A DNA stretch of 64,000 nt from Mesorhabditis belari (Eukaryota > Nematoda > Chromadorea > Rhabditida > Rhabditidae). Position 1 is the stretch's first letter. Each line of letters opens with the position of its first letter. The stretch lies in assembly GCA_958450365.1 (NCBI GenBank), contig CAUEEP010000433.1:1-64000 (forward strand), in the 5' to 3' direction. The translations under genes were made by a program, and so were the position numbers. Below, piece after piece: positions 55,401-64,000 of this stretch. The notes beneath the pieces were generated by a model. That model saw nothing but the letters and a program-made list of their open reading frames with translations, searched no databases and was not told the origin of the DNA.

Positions 55401-57156
55401 AAATTCGTCCGGAGAGACAGGGGAAATTGAGCTCGGGGCGAATCGATTCGAGCACCAAATCGCAGAGGAGGATGAAAATCTGGAAAGTGGGGATGATTAG
55501 GATAATTCTTTTCTAAGTGGTAACTTCAACTCTGAAAACTATCATAACTCTACATTCAAATGTCTTTTATTAGAATTCGCTAAAGAATCAAATGGATAGT
55601 GAATGTGTAAATCAAGTGAGAAAGTGGAAATTTCTATAATGATACGGCAGTTTTCAGAATTGTCCACGATTGTTATAATGCTTTGATTGGAAATGTTATC
55701 ATATTGGAAATTGGCAATCGGAAGCCCTCAAAATCTGACTGATCAGGGAAGGCCAACTGGATATGTTGGCCAAATCACATGAGCCATTCGACGCAGAATT
55801 TCACGCTAATTCCGAATCTCCGTTTCTGTTTCTGCTAAGGAGCACTCTGTCAAAAGTTATGCGGGTTTAAAGTTTTGTAAGAAGTTTCAAAAATCAAGCC
55901 GTGACCTGTCTACCCCATCTACAATGCTGTCTTTCCCGAAAATTATTCCGTTATACAGAGTTTTCCGTTATATAGAGTGCCGTTATATATACAGTACTGA
56001 ACAAAAGTCTGTCAACCCCGTGCCGGTACCCTACTTTCAACGCTATTTTTAAGTCATATAACCGCAAGAAAACCCCAGGACACCATTTGAAAATTGAAAC
56101 TTGAAAACGTTCCAAGTTTGTGTGTAAAAAAGCAGTTTTCTTGCGCTATTTATCTGACCGCGCGAGTATCAAGCGATCTTGTGAAGATATCTCAACGTGA
56201 TCAAGTGGTAAGTGCGGTAGGCTACCAAACTAATCGCTAGCCTTTTTGGCCCCGGTTCGAGCTCGGACTTGAATAGAACTTTTGATTTTGTTATTGATAA
56301 AATGATAAAATTTTTATTATTTTATAAATGTAATTTTCATCAGTTTTTATAAGTATTTGTTTGTTTGTTGAAATAAATCGCGTTTAAACTATCACAGAGA
56401 GTCATGAAATAAAATTGTTAAAACTTAAACTAAAGTACTGGACAAAAGTCTGTCCAGCCCGTGCCGGTATCCTACTTTCAACGCTATTTCTAGACATATA
56501 ACCACAAGAAAACCCCAGAACACCAGATATTTTCTGAAAGCCCAATTCAAGCTCTACATGATACATCAATTATCTTTTGAAAATACAGCGTCTTTTGATG
56601 CATTTGAAACCCACTTTTACCAGGGTAATTTTTTACGAGCTTTCTAAAAAATGGGTTTTGGAACGATTGAGCGTTGAAAACCAAAGAAGTCCGCTTTTGA
56701 AAATAATGTTTTTGACACCTCACTTTGCGTGATCTGAAATGCATCAAAAAACGCTGTATTTTAAAAAGATAATAGATGTATTTTGTAGAGCTTGAATTGG
56801 GCTTTCAGAAAATATATGATGTTCTGGGGTTTTCTTGCGGTTATATGTCTCAAAATAGCGTTCAAAGTAGGGTACCGGCACCGGGTTGACAGCTTTTGTC
56901 CGGTGCTGTAGCTTAGCGTCGGGACCAAAAATCCATTCCATTCCTTTATAGAGAGTTTTCCGCTATATATCCGTTTAAGAGAGTCGAGTGTACCTTCTTT
57001 TGACTTTACCTGATAAAGAACAAGATGCGGACGATATTCTCGCATTTCTGGCGGTGTTTTCCGCAGAATGCAATAGAAAGTGAAAATATTGAGAGGAGTT
57101 GAAATGATTGTTATCCCAGACTCGTACCATAAATAAATCGATGGCTCATCGAGCAT
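52468..57156 (-). CDS. Serpentine chemoreceptor, SRH class (gene C)
   Basis: Eight phase-consistent exons (57156-57010, 55479-55354, 55314-55217, 55174-55045, 54137-53988, 53950-53837, 52815-52734, 52688-52468) give 355 aa. Landmarks: SIYLWYESGITIISTPLNIF and PPEMREYRPHLVLYQ (TM1 and following loop), SGRIFGIWDSIFNLGAG, KLVPIYPPYINFPVINF before TM5, HLSKKTRLQQKKLLTALSIQ in the third inner loop and LGSHGTQSSLALLVLTEPYR at TM7. Same intron positions and phases as srh gene A, so they are duplicates. Introns 1, 4 and 6 are long and carry a fold-back element (56436-56910), tRNA-like patches and a palindrome. It seems intact, and the C-terminal tail is rich in Ser, Thr and Asn. Confidence 0.92.
53338..53410 (+). 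other. tRNA-like sequence (Leu/Ser-like head)
   Basis: GGTGGCTGAGTGGTCTAAGG is a good A-box arm of the Leu/Ser type and GGGTTCGATTCC a good B-box. The acceptor stem and variable arm do not pair, so it is probably a pseudogene or SINE in srh-C intron 6. Confidence 0.45.
54285..54370 (+). other. tRNA-like sequence
   Basis: GTGGCTTAGGGGTTGGTG (A-box arm) and a perfect T-arm, GTGGGTTCGAATCCCAC. The acceptor strand CCTTGAG has no partner upstream and the anticodon stem has only three pairs. A decayed type-II tRNA or SINE. Confidence 0.45.
54405..54478. repeat. Palindrome, about 25 bp per arm
   Basis: TATATATGTCGTAGCCGTTTACG is mirrored by CGTTAACGGCTACGACATATATA with about 25 nt between. It may be a very short fold-back element in an srh-C intron. 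Confidence 0.8.
54640..54700 (+). other. tRNA-like sequence
   Basis: GAGTGGCTAGTAACTTGACG and CTGGTTCGCTCCCGG are at A-box/B-box spacing, followed by a T run (GCCTTTTTTC). Resembles the patch at 56205-56270, so both may belong to one tRNA-derived SINE family. Confidence 0.35.
55988..56100 (+). repeat. Solo end of the 56436-56910 element
   Basis: TACTGAACAAAAGTCTGTCA ... CCGTGCCGGTACCCTACTTT ... AACCGCAAGAAAACCCCAGG matches the left arm of the element below. No opposite arm is present. Confidence 0.75.
56436..56910. mobile_element. Fold-back element with ~150-bp inverted arms
   Basis: TACTGGACAAAAGTCTGTCC and the following GTGCCGGTATCCTACTTTCA are inverted at the right end (AAGTAGGGTACCGGCACC ... 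CTTTTGTCCGGTGCTGTA). The arms continue through CCAATTCAAGCTCTAC and AATACAGCGT blocks. The centre is non-coding. Located in srh-C intron 1. Confidence 0.82.
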
Positions 57157-57789
57157 TGATTCGGATTTTAAACGAAAATCCTATTTGGTCGGAAAACTTT
57201 AGGAAAACTAAAAGTTAAAATCAGTATCACCTGTTTGGAGTGAGCACCTGTTTCTCTATCCACTTTTTGTTCCTACGCAGAGCAGTTGGATACATGTTTT
57301 TTAGTGTTCTTTGGACTAAAGTATTAATATCGAAAGAAAAATAAGTAAGTAGAATATGTAAGGGCATATGTTCAGTAAATTTCAGTTTCTCAACTTTGTT
57401 TTTTGGTAAAATTTTGATTTATTAAAGGTTTTCTCATTTCCTGATGACACCTTTTAACTCCATTGTCTCATAAACTAAGGAATCCTTTTGAAAGTTTTGT
57501 CTTTTCTGTTATCTAGAAGCTGTAAAGAGTTCGATGGACAAATTTTCGAATTCAAAGAGTTCAGTAGAGCAGGTTCAACGCATCCTTCTAACTATCAGCT
57601 ACTTTCTCTCTAAAAGAAAATACAAAAAATCGTAAATTCTGTGAACCCTGAATCGTTCCTTTAAAGATCAAAAAACTTACACGCATCAAAAATAATGAGA
57701 AAATGAAAGAAAAGTCGGAAAATGATAAGCTTTTGCTTCAAAACTCTTTTGAGAGCAACCTTTTCGAATACCAATCAGCTGGATGTTTG
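57157..57789. other. Spacer with direct-repeat copy 2
   Basis: Holds the 57569-57722 partner of the block at 51101. No exon is supported. Confidence 0.5.
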
Positions 57790-58690
57790 TTGGAAATATT
57801 GACCAGAATATGCAAATTTTATGGAATATCTATTTAGGAATTGAAAAGGGAAGCACTAAAGATTGGACGTACACTGCTGGAACACCGCTCGCATACAACA
57901 ATCGGACACCAGGTAATAAAATATTATAAGGACAGTACACATCCAAGTATCCAATCGTACCAGTTAAGCACAGTACTCAACTGGATACAGTCCTTGTTGT
58001 TAGCTACAGTATCTAGTCAAGTATAATATCCAGTTAAGTACAAAACTCAACCAACACCGTACTCAGTCAGTGGTGAATATGTCCCTTACCCAGAAAAGTA
58101 ACTAGTATGGTGGCCTATTATCCCGTCAGTACCGAATTTGACCCTGCAGCAGCCTAGATTCAACAATTTTATTTGCTATCACTTTTCAGATGCTAAAAAA
58201 CGAGATCAACAACTCTTGCACAATGATGAACGAGAAAACGGGACAATGGAATGCTGTTGAATGATTTAAGCAACGTATATTAGGTGTCTGTACACTCCTC
58301 GATGCAAATGATTGGTTAATCTTTGATAATGATAATAATCTTTGTGAGTTATAGCTATTCAAAGTCCAGACGGTTGGATGTACAATTCAGACAATGATAC
58401 TTGTTATTCGGTTCAGGTGAGTTAAAAGAATTAAATGATTAGATTACAATCAAAGCTATAATAAAGAACTATATAAAGTTATAAAGGAATTATAACAGAA
58501 AAAGAATAAAAAACGGTGGTCAATTTAGACTTTCATTTATCCTGACTCAGTTCACTGGCAGCTTTACAATTGGACAGCAACTGAAGCGAATTGTCAGTGA
58601 TTGTCAAAGAAAGCTCATTTGGTTTCAATTCATTCAAAGCCTAAGCCTAAGCCTAAGCCTGAGCCTGAGCCTGAGTCACAAGTAATAATT
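57790..58690 (+). pseudogene. C-type lectin-domain relic
   Basis: Pieces of one or two C-type lectin domains in order: LGIEKGSTKDWTYTAGTPLA (to a donor at 57913), NSCTMMNEKTGQWNAVE followed by TGA where the conserved Cys belongs, PDGWMYNSDNDTCYSVQ (about 58362-58415), and NWTATEANCQ, then TGA, then LSKKAHLVSIHS. The two in-frame stops and a phase mismatch at the first intron show decay. The last exon runs into a GCCTAA/GCCTGA tandem repeat. Confidence 0.75.
58639..58675. repeat. Telomere-like GCCTAA/GCCTGA tandem repeat
   Basis: Three GCCTAA units are followed by three GCCTGA units. The nematode telomere repeat is TTAGGC, the complement of GCCTAA. Here the repeat is in frame with the lectin exon and encodes alternating Lys-Pro then Glu-Pro. 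Confidence 0.85.
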
Positions 58691-58978
58691 GCATGAGAAT
58701 ATGTTCTTAAAAGATTAAGGATAGAAGTTTACAGATTTGAAATTCTACTTTAGAAGTTGTTTTTCCCAAATCTTTTCAAATGACGTGTTTGTTCTTCTTT
58801 TGTTATCTGTTTACTTTTAAAAACCCAACAAACACAGCAGTTTATGATAACTTTACGCAAAGACTTATTGCTAAGAATGTTTTTATAATTCATTATTGAT
58901 ATTTTTGTCTGCGATCTTCAGCTAGCCCTACATTTTAGCAATAAGTCCGATTGATATTTAAATTCTGAACCTTTGCAG

Positions 58979-59947
58979 GCGCCAGCTAGTCAAATTTTGC
59001 GTAGAAATCTTAAAATGTACGAAACACTGCGAATTTCTGATTATGGTAGGTCTTTTCGTTGAAATCCTTCACAAATCTGTAGCCAATTTATCGATTTCTT
59101 CAACTCAAGCTTCATCAATCATCCATCCAGCGTTCCCGTTGACTTTCCCACCGGATAAGTATCATTTTTGTGTAAGAAAATTACAATAAATCTCTTCTCA
59201 ATCTCAATTTTACAGAAAATTCCAGCGACGAGTTGGGCAAAGAATCGAGCCGCTCAAAAGGTAAGAAGAGACCTTTTATACGCGAGGCTCCGCCCCTTTG
59301 CCATTGGCAATCCAACTTTGAGCTCAGATATCTTAGTTTTGAGCGGCCCAATTTAAAGAGTTTTTGCACCGATCAACAGAAAAAGACTTGACGCATCTAA
59401 TGATACCAAGAATATTTAAATTGAAGAGCCCAACAACAAGTTATTTGAACTCAAAGTCAGATTGCCAATGGTAAAAGAGGCGGGCGCGTATCAAATGTCG
59501 GATAACCACTTTGATAGTCGACTATTGCTAGTACTAAACTCATAGTTAGTTTTTAAAAAGTTAAAGCGAGCTCAAGAATTGCTGCTAGCTGAACAAGCCT
59601 ACTACCAGTTTTCTGCTAGAACCAGCTTTGTGTTCAATTGGTCTAAATTCTAAAGAGAAATTTAAGAGGTAGTAGCAGGTTGATTGCTCAGTTTTGGCTT
59701 TGGCTTAGGCTTAGTAAGATCTACTAAAGAGATGAAAAACCTTCAATTGCCAACGGCAAAAAAGAAGCGACAGATGTTTTTGGTATTTTTTTATTATCAT
59801 TTCCATTTAATGCTCAATCATAGCAGTTTCAGGTCTTCCTCCTCATTTTCTCCATCCAATTCATCATCGTCGACATGGTGTTTTGGCTCAATTACAACCT
59901 CGGCGAGATTGAAGAGCAAGTTCTTTGAAAGAAAATGTCTATCTTAA
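58979..59947 (+). CDS. Uncharacterised exons downstream of the lectin relic
   Basis: Four blocks splice in consistent phase: about 58979-59045 (APASQILRRNLKMYETLRIS), 59084-59157 (SSTQASSIIHPAFPLTFPPD), 59214-59260 (KFQRRVGQRIEPLK), and a Ser-rich last block from about 59831 to 59947 (FSPSNSSSSTWCFGSITTSA). The join to the relic's Lys-Pro/Glu-Pro tail is also in phase, so these could be the former C-terminus of that gene. No domain recognised. A MITE occupies the last intron. Confidence 0.4.
59277..59507. mobile_element. Palindromic MITE, copy 3 of 3
   Basis: GCCATTGGCAATCCAACTTT and GAGCTCAGATATCTTAG on the left are inverted as TTATTTGAACTCAAAGTCAG and ATTGCCAATGGT on the right. Very similar to 46933-47152, including GACTTGACGCATCTAATGAT in the middle. 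Confidence 0.82.
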
Positions 59948-60449
59948 TTCACAGATCATTGCAAGGATATTTCTCAATAAGTCCATTGGAATTAGTGCAC
60001 GAAGTGTTGGGCACAATTGTCCCCCTTTCATACATCGTTTTCTGTATCATTTTGATGAACGCTGTCATCTTCAAGCGAAGAAACTTGCTGATGGCTTTTA
60101 TGGTTTTCTTGGTGAGTTGAAAATCTTTTTCAAATCACTCACAAAGTCATTGTTAAGGTGATCTCAATCATTTTGACAGTGCTTCACATAATCTACCATA
60201 TTCTCGACAAATATCATCAACAAAAACATCCACTTTACACTTCGATGCTCATTTGTTTCTATGAATTGTTCGGCCTATTGACTGTTCTATATTTTGTCCA
60301 AAAACATGTCCATTATTTGGGTCTTTGTCATAAATGTTATTGATCTCTTCACTTTACTAGATGAATTAACAAAAAAAACTGTACATTTAGATTGGATCGA
60401 AAGGTTTGAAGGTTCTGAAGCCAGGCCAGAGCTAGAAAATGTTAAGTAA
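59935..60449 (+). pseudogene. Four-TM membrane protein with a frameshift
   Basis: Exon 59935-60111 (MSILIHRSLQGYFSIS; TM near IVPLSYIVFCIILM; KRRN) and an exon from 60158 (VISIILTVLHIIYHIL; ELFGLLTVLYF) are open. The frame then breaks near 60295, and the neighbouring frame continues with MSIIWVFVINVIDLFTLLDE to a stop at 60449, giving a fourth helix and an acidic tail. A single indel would restore continuity, so this is a recent pseudogene or a sequence error. Family unknown. Confidence 0.45.
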
Positions 60450-60536
60450 ACATTCTTAAATTGGCCAAACTTTGCCAAAAGCTTTGAGCAATTTATTAAC
60501 GATGTCCGGCAGGTATTTGTTCATTGCCAGCTGTAA

Positions 60537-60806
60537 TTGAGCAGTCAATTCTTTAATCGTTTAATTGTTGAAAGCATTTTGAGTGTAATTGTACTATTTG
60601 GGTTGCTTTGGTATCCAAGAATTATAGTTTCACCGATTGCCTTCATTTGTGCCGTAAAAGTTGTAAAACTTCGTTCTCTTTTTGTTTTTGTTTTTTCTAT
60701 TGTAAGCCTTTTGAAAGAACACATAAAAGGGGAAAAAATTGATTTCCCGCTAGTCACTCATCGTTTTTTTGCCGTTTTTTGGCAACAATTCCCTCAAAAT
60801 CTTTGA
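60537..60806 (+). CDS. Possible membrane-protein exon
   Basis: An open frame with hydrophobic segments (ILSVIVLFGLLWYPRIIVSP; LFVFVFSIVSLL) and a basic tail. No start codon context or partner exon is obvious. It may be a remnant related to the neighbouring membrane gene. Confidence 0.25.
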   Translation: MSSQFFNRLIVESILSVIVLFGLLWYPRIIVSPIAFICAVKVVKLRSLFVFVFSIVSLLKEHIKGEKIDFPLVTHRFFAVFWQQFPQNL

Positions 60807-60879
60807 CCAGTTGCTTGGTTCCTTTTATTTAAAAATTTGCCATGACTTCTTGTACAAATTTTCTTGTTTATCAACCTCG

Positions 60880-61180
60880 GGAAGTGATAGTTCAAAATAA
60901 TTGGCAAGTTACTCTCAAGAATTCGTTACAATGAACCTGATCACATTTTTCTCCAATGTAATTTTCTCCACACATGCATTCGTCTCTCAGCCGCTCCTCC
61001 GCATCTAAAGGCTCTGACTAAACCAAAGTTCTAAGAATTTAGGGTTAGATACTGTGATGTTAGGATTTCTGTAATTTTTTTTGTAGTATCGTCTTTTAAA
61101 TTAGAACCACTTGTGCCATTCGTGCCATCCGCCAACAAGCCAATCTTTCGCAGTGTCGTCCATCCCAGGGAACCTAGAAA
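60880..61180 (-). pseudogene. EGF-like exon fragments
   Basis: Minus-strand blocks: VPWDGRHCERLAC (about 61170-61130), and after TTTAG, EPLDAEERLRDECMCGENYI then GEKCDQVHC (about 61020-60930). The CxC...GxxC spacing is that of EGF-like modules. The first block soon meets a stop and no further repeats were found, so these are leftovers of a larger gene or exons of an unseen one. Confidence 0.4.
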
Positions 61181-61691
61181 TGGCTGGGATTTAAATAGCT
61201 AGGATTCCAGTCAAACTTTTCCGAGAGCTTTCTTTCCAACCTAATAATCCAAAAATTTTATCAATTAAATATTTTAAAAGATTTACCGGGAATAAAATTT
61301 CATCAAACAATTATATTACTACACCTACCTTACGACAATTCGGTGACCCCTTCTTAAAATATTTAAAATTTGAATTAGTTTTGAATAAACTAATGCACTT
61401 AAATAAATAAATAACTTTAAAATAAATATGCTTTTCGGTTCTTGGCTGGATTCTCTACAATTTATCTACGATACAGTTGACAGACAAACGGTTTTATCGG
61501 AAGTTTCCGCGTTCGAGGAAACGAAGAGAACACAAAACTTGCCCGTTTCGATTTTCGATGTTTTTGGGCTAAAATTGTTTCTGCATCACGCCTTGAATTG
61601 CCTATTTTTACTTTATATTAATTCTCTACCATCTTTGTGGCAAATTTTAACTTTGGCTATTTTCAGGATCAATCATTTTTACTTGGCTAAA

Positions 61692-63535
61692 ATGACGTTT
61701 TTCTTTCAATTTATTTTAGCTAACGCTGTCTTTTTATTGCTTAAGGCAAACGGCGTTGATTTGGGATGTGTGAGTGATCAGCTTTTAATTTGAATAGGAC
61801 AATTGGTGTAGATGAATCTTTGCATGAACAAAATTGGCTGGGGGAACTTTGATTTGCTGAACTACGGATGTTTTTGTGGTCCATTCCGGGGTCAGATTGG
61901 TATGGAGGCACAAAATGACTTTGATGGGTGTGGTGATCGAAAGAAAACATTGAATAAAGAGAGTTTAGATGTTGCAAAGTACACGACGATTGCTATAGTC
62001 GGGCACAAGCAGGGGTAAGAGTGATTTGCTTTTGTTTGACAAGTCTTAAGTTAAAAATTGTAAACCAAACTGGGTCTAGGATCAAGTTTCAGGCCAGACA
62101 AAGGGTCGAACCAGGCTCAAAGTCCAAAGGTATTCATGTTTTTGGCTTGGCCTAGCCTGTCCTGGAGTTGACCTTGAAAATGTTGTGTTGCTTTCCAAAG
62201 CCAATTCATCAACATGTCCTGGCAACTATTGCTGATGACTTTAAGGACCGGCACTGATCGTATTATCTTAAAATCTGTAAAATCCTTACCAATATAGCCG
62301 CAAATATCTTAAAAATTCTTTTATTGAGTAAAAAAAGGCTTCAAACTGAAAACTTGCTCTAGCACACTATCGCTAGTTTTACAGGACTGTTCAAACGACA
62401 ATCTATACACTACACCATATCGCTGGCAATGTGTTAACAATAAGCCGTCTTGTGATCGTAAGTTAAACCATTCAGAAACCAACCAAAAAAATCTAACTTA
62501 CGCACTTTTTCCAAGAAAGTTCTGGGCTAGCGCTTTAAAACGTGGTAAAACTATCGTACTAATTTGCAGGTATAAAACAAAGCGCAATTTCATTCTTTCA
62601 TTCTTGTTCTTCATTTCATATAATTCTTTTTACGTATTTCTGATGTGGTTTTCTTTGTATTCTTTATCAGTGATGATGACAAAACTTTTTGGGGGTTTGC
62701 AGACGGATTCGGTACATTCAAAATGAAGAAAATTCTTTGCAAATGGCACATTATTCACATATGGGTGTGCAATTTTAATCGTCTTACAAAAGTAATATCT
62801 ATATCTTTATTTTTTTGCTCAAAAATTCTTCGAACTTTAATTAACTCGACATTGCAAGATGGTTTTATAAAAGAAAAAAAATGAAACTTGCCGAGTTCTT
62901 GGTAGAAAATAGAGAAACATCTTTCTTTACATACCTAGAAGTTGCTTAAATACCTTGCATACCAGTTCAGTTAAAAAAAAATCATGATTGTTTCAGAATA
63001 ATTACTGGAAGACAGAATCAGAATGGGCAGCGTGAGGATGCTTAAGTGCAGAAATACGCAAAAAGATTGAAATTGCGGGCTTTGTTTCATTAGGAGAGGT
63101 ACCATGCTTTAAAGCGCTAACCCAGGATTTTCTTGGAAAAGTTTGCAATTGCAATCTAGCTGACAACGACAAATGTAAAATGGCATTGTGTCAATGCGAC
63201 AAAGTGTTCGTCGAATGTTTGTCAAATCATTTGGATCAATTGCACAAAAATCCCGGGTTCTTTTTATCTCTGATAGCCGGGGTTCAATTTTGTATTTTAA
63301 ATAGCCGCTCTAAAGCGTGCCTGCCTTCTGTAACTGACAGTAACAACTTAAAGTCACAGCTAATCTTTCTCTTTTATTAATATCAGAAGCAGAATCTCTA
63401 CATTGCATTTCATTTAGGGATTATTGTAGCCAGGTGATCTTTAGAACGTTTATCGAAGCTCGAAAATCTGAGTGCAATATTCATCTAGAATTTACAATGA
63501 CGAAAGATTTAGATGCCCTTCACAACGCAAGCTAA
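61692..63535 (+). CDS. Secreted phospholipase A2
   Basis: Hydrolyses the sn-2 ester of phospholipids, Ca2+-dependent. Six phase-consistent exons: 61692-61769, 61812-61932, 61980-62014, 62385-62457, 63160-63256 and 63430-63535, giving 169 aa. Signal peptide MTFFFQFILANAVFLLL. Then YGCFCGPFRGQ, the calcium loop (canonical YGCxCGxGGxG, so divergent). VHDDCY holds the catalytic His-Asp pair. LYTTPYRWQC, CQCDKVFVECL and a last Cys in the C-terminal exon provide the expected disulfides. Intron 4 contains a long-TIR element. An alternative shorter last exon starts at 63387. AATAAA lies about 75 nt after the stop. The open frame upstream to 61428 continues in the same frame, so a longer N-terminus cannot be excluded. 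Confidence 0.85.
62502..63148. mobile_element. Non-autonomous element with long inverted repeats, copy 2 (partner 5809-6669)
   Basis: Left arm CGCACTTTTTCCAAGAAAGT ... GCGCTTTAAAACGTGGTA; right arm is the inverse, ending CCAGGATTTTCTTGGAAAAG. Arms match those of 5809-6669. Its right end is only about 11 bp from the acceptor of PLA2 exon 5. Confidence 0.8.
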
Positions 63536-64000
63536 AAAGCTTCGATTTGTGGGAGACTATTAGCAAAGGTTTGGAAGAAGGAGCGTGTGGCCTAAACCAG
63601 TTTATTGGATGAATAAATTGTTTTCTTGCAAAAGATGGCTTTCTATTCGATAAATGCAAATGAATCTCGTCATTTTGAGCCTTCCGCTTTTGTACATCAA
63701 AGCGAATTGTTCATTCAATAAGAGAGGAAATTATTCTGAGCTGAGCTTTGGCGAAAGCGGTGTTTTCATTCGAGAATGAAAACTTTGTTGCTTATAATCT
63801 ATTTAATTTTTGCTTTAACTAAATCATTTCTATTTTGCAGATTTACAACAATTCCGACTTCCTTTGAAGATTATCTGAAAGGATAGGAATAAAAATGAAA
63901 TAACTTGCCAGGAATGAACGTGCATTTGATCAGGTATTTGCAAGAAAGCGACAAAGTTTTGACTGTTTCAATGAGTAAATCTGAGTCAAAATTTGCAAGC
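63536..64000. other. 3' flank with one tiny ORF
   Basis: A 36-codon plus-strand frame at 63776-63886 starts with a signal-like MKTLLLIIYLIFALTKSFLF and ends EDYLKG. It contains a TTTTGCAG acceptor-like site, so it may instead be the edge of a gene running past the window. Confidence 0.25.

Noticed and set aside
61428..61691. N-terminal extension of the phospholipase
   Set aside because: In frame but without PLA2 similarity. The ATG at 61692 gives a normal signal peptide, so the extension was not included.
1..64000. CRISPR array, bacterial operon, retrovirus-like or LTR element
   Set aside because: No regularly spaced repeats, Shine-Dalgarno-led gene strings, reverse transcriptase motifs or LTR pairs were seen. 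All recognisable transposases are Tc1/mariner type.

Overview
The window looks like nuclear DNA of a free-living (rhabditid-type) nematode. It is AT-rich. Genes are split into many exons by very short introns: 37-50 nt introns with GT...TTTCAG or TTTTAG ends recur throughout. The gene families also fit: SRH-class serpentine chemoreceptors, a C-type lectin with thrombospondin repeats, a PAPS-dependent sulfotransferase of the nematode type, a secreted phospholipase A2, a relic of a tyrosine kinase resembling the nematode-expanded kin-16 type (from memory), and small Cys-rich secreted peptides. No bacterial operon, CRISPR array, rRNA or convincing intact tRNA was seen.

Layout, left to right: a partial multi-pass membrane gene (-, 1.5-2.4 kb); a dead mariner (4.4-5.7 kb) and a long-TIR element (5.8-6.7 kb); a serine protease with a C-terminal saposin-like domain (-, 6.9-11.0 kb) whose introns hold a deleted mariner and a MITE; a sulfotransferase (+, 12.5-14.3 kb); a Cys-rich secreted protein (-, 15.0-15.7 kb); the lectin/TSP gene (+, 18.0-21.9 kb) with an antisense mariner relic in an intron; a small membrane ORF (-, 22.3-22.7 kb); a two-zinc-finger gene (-, 23.4-26.2 kb) with two nested elements in one intron; a duplicated-domain protein with an acidic repeat (-, 27.4-29.5 kb); a kinase pseudogene (+, 31.7-32.2 kb); an intact srh gene (-, 32.4-36.7 kb) carrying a Tc-like element in intron 1; a second Tc-like element (38.9-40.3 kb); a RING/B-box gene (-, 40.4-41.8 kb); a one-exon srh relic (43.0 kb); a Cys-rich peptide gene (-, 43.5-44.6 kb); an 18-exon monocarboxylate-type transporter (-, 46.3-50.4 kb); a second intact srh gene (-, 52.5-57.2 kb); a lectin relic and adjoining exons (+, 57.8-59.9 kb); a frameshifted membrane gene (+, 59.9-60.4 kb); EGF-like relic exons (-, 61 kb); and a phospholipase A2 gene (+, 61.7-63.5 kb).

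The genes do not form one pathway. They are typical of environment-facing nematode chromosome arms: chemosensation (srh), secreted digestive or defence-type products (protease, lectin, PLA2, Cys-rich peptides) and many DNA transposons of the Tc1/mariner superfamily and their MITEs. Most of the unusually long introns are long because a transposon landed in them. The most unusual items are the transporter, whose central cytoplasmic loop is built from four tandemly duplicated symmetric exons, and two small Cys-rich secreted genes with no family that I recognise.

All exon models below were assembled by eye from splice-site and reading-phase consistency. No homology search was possible.
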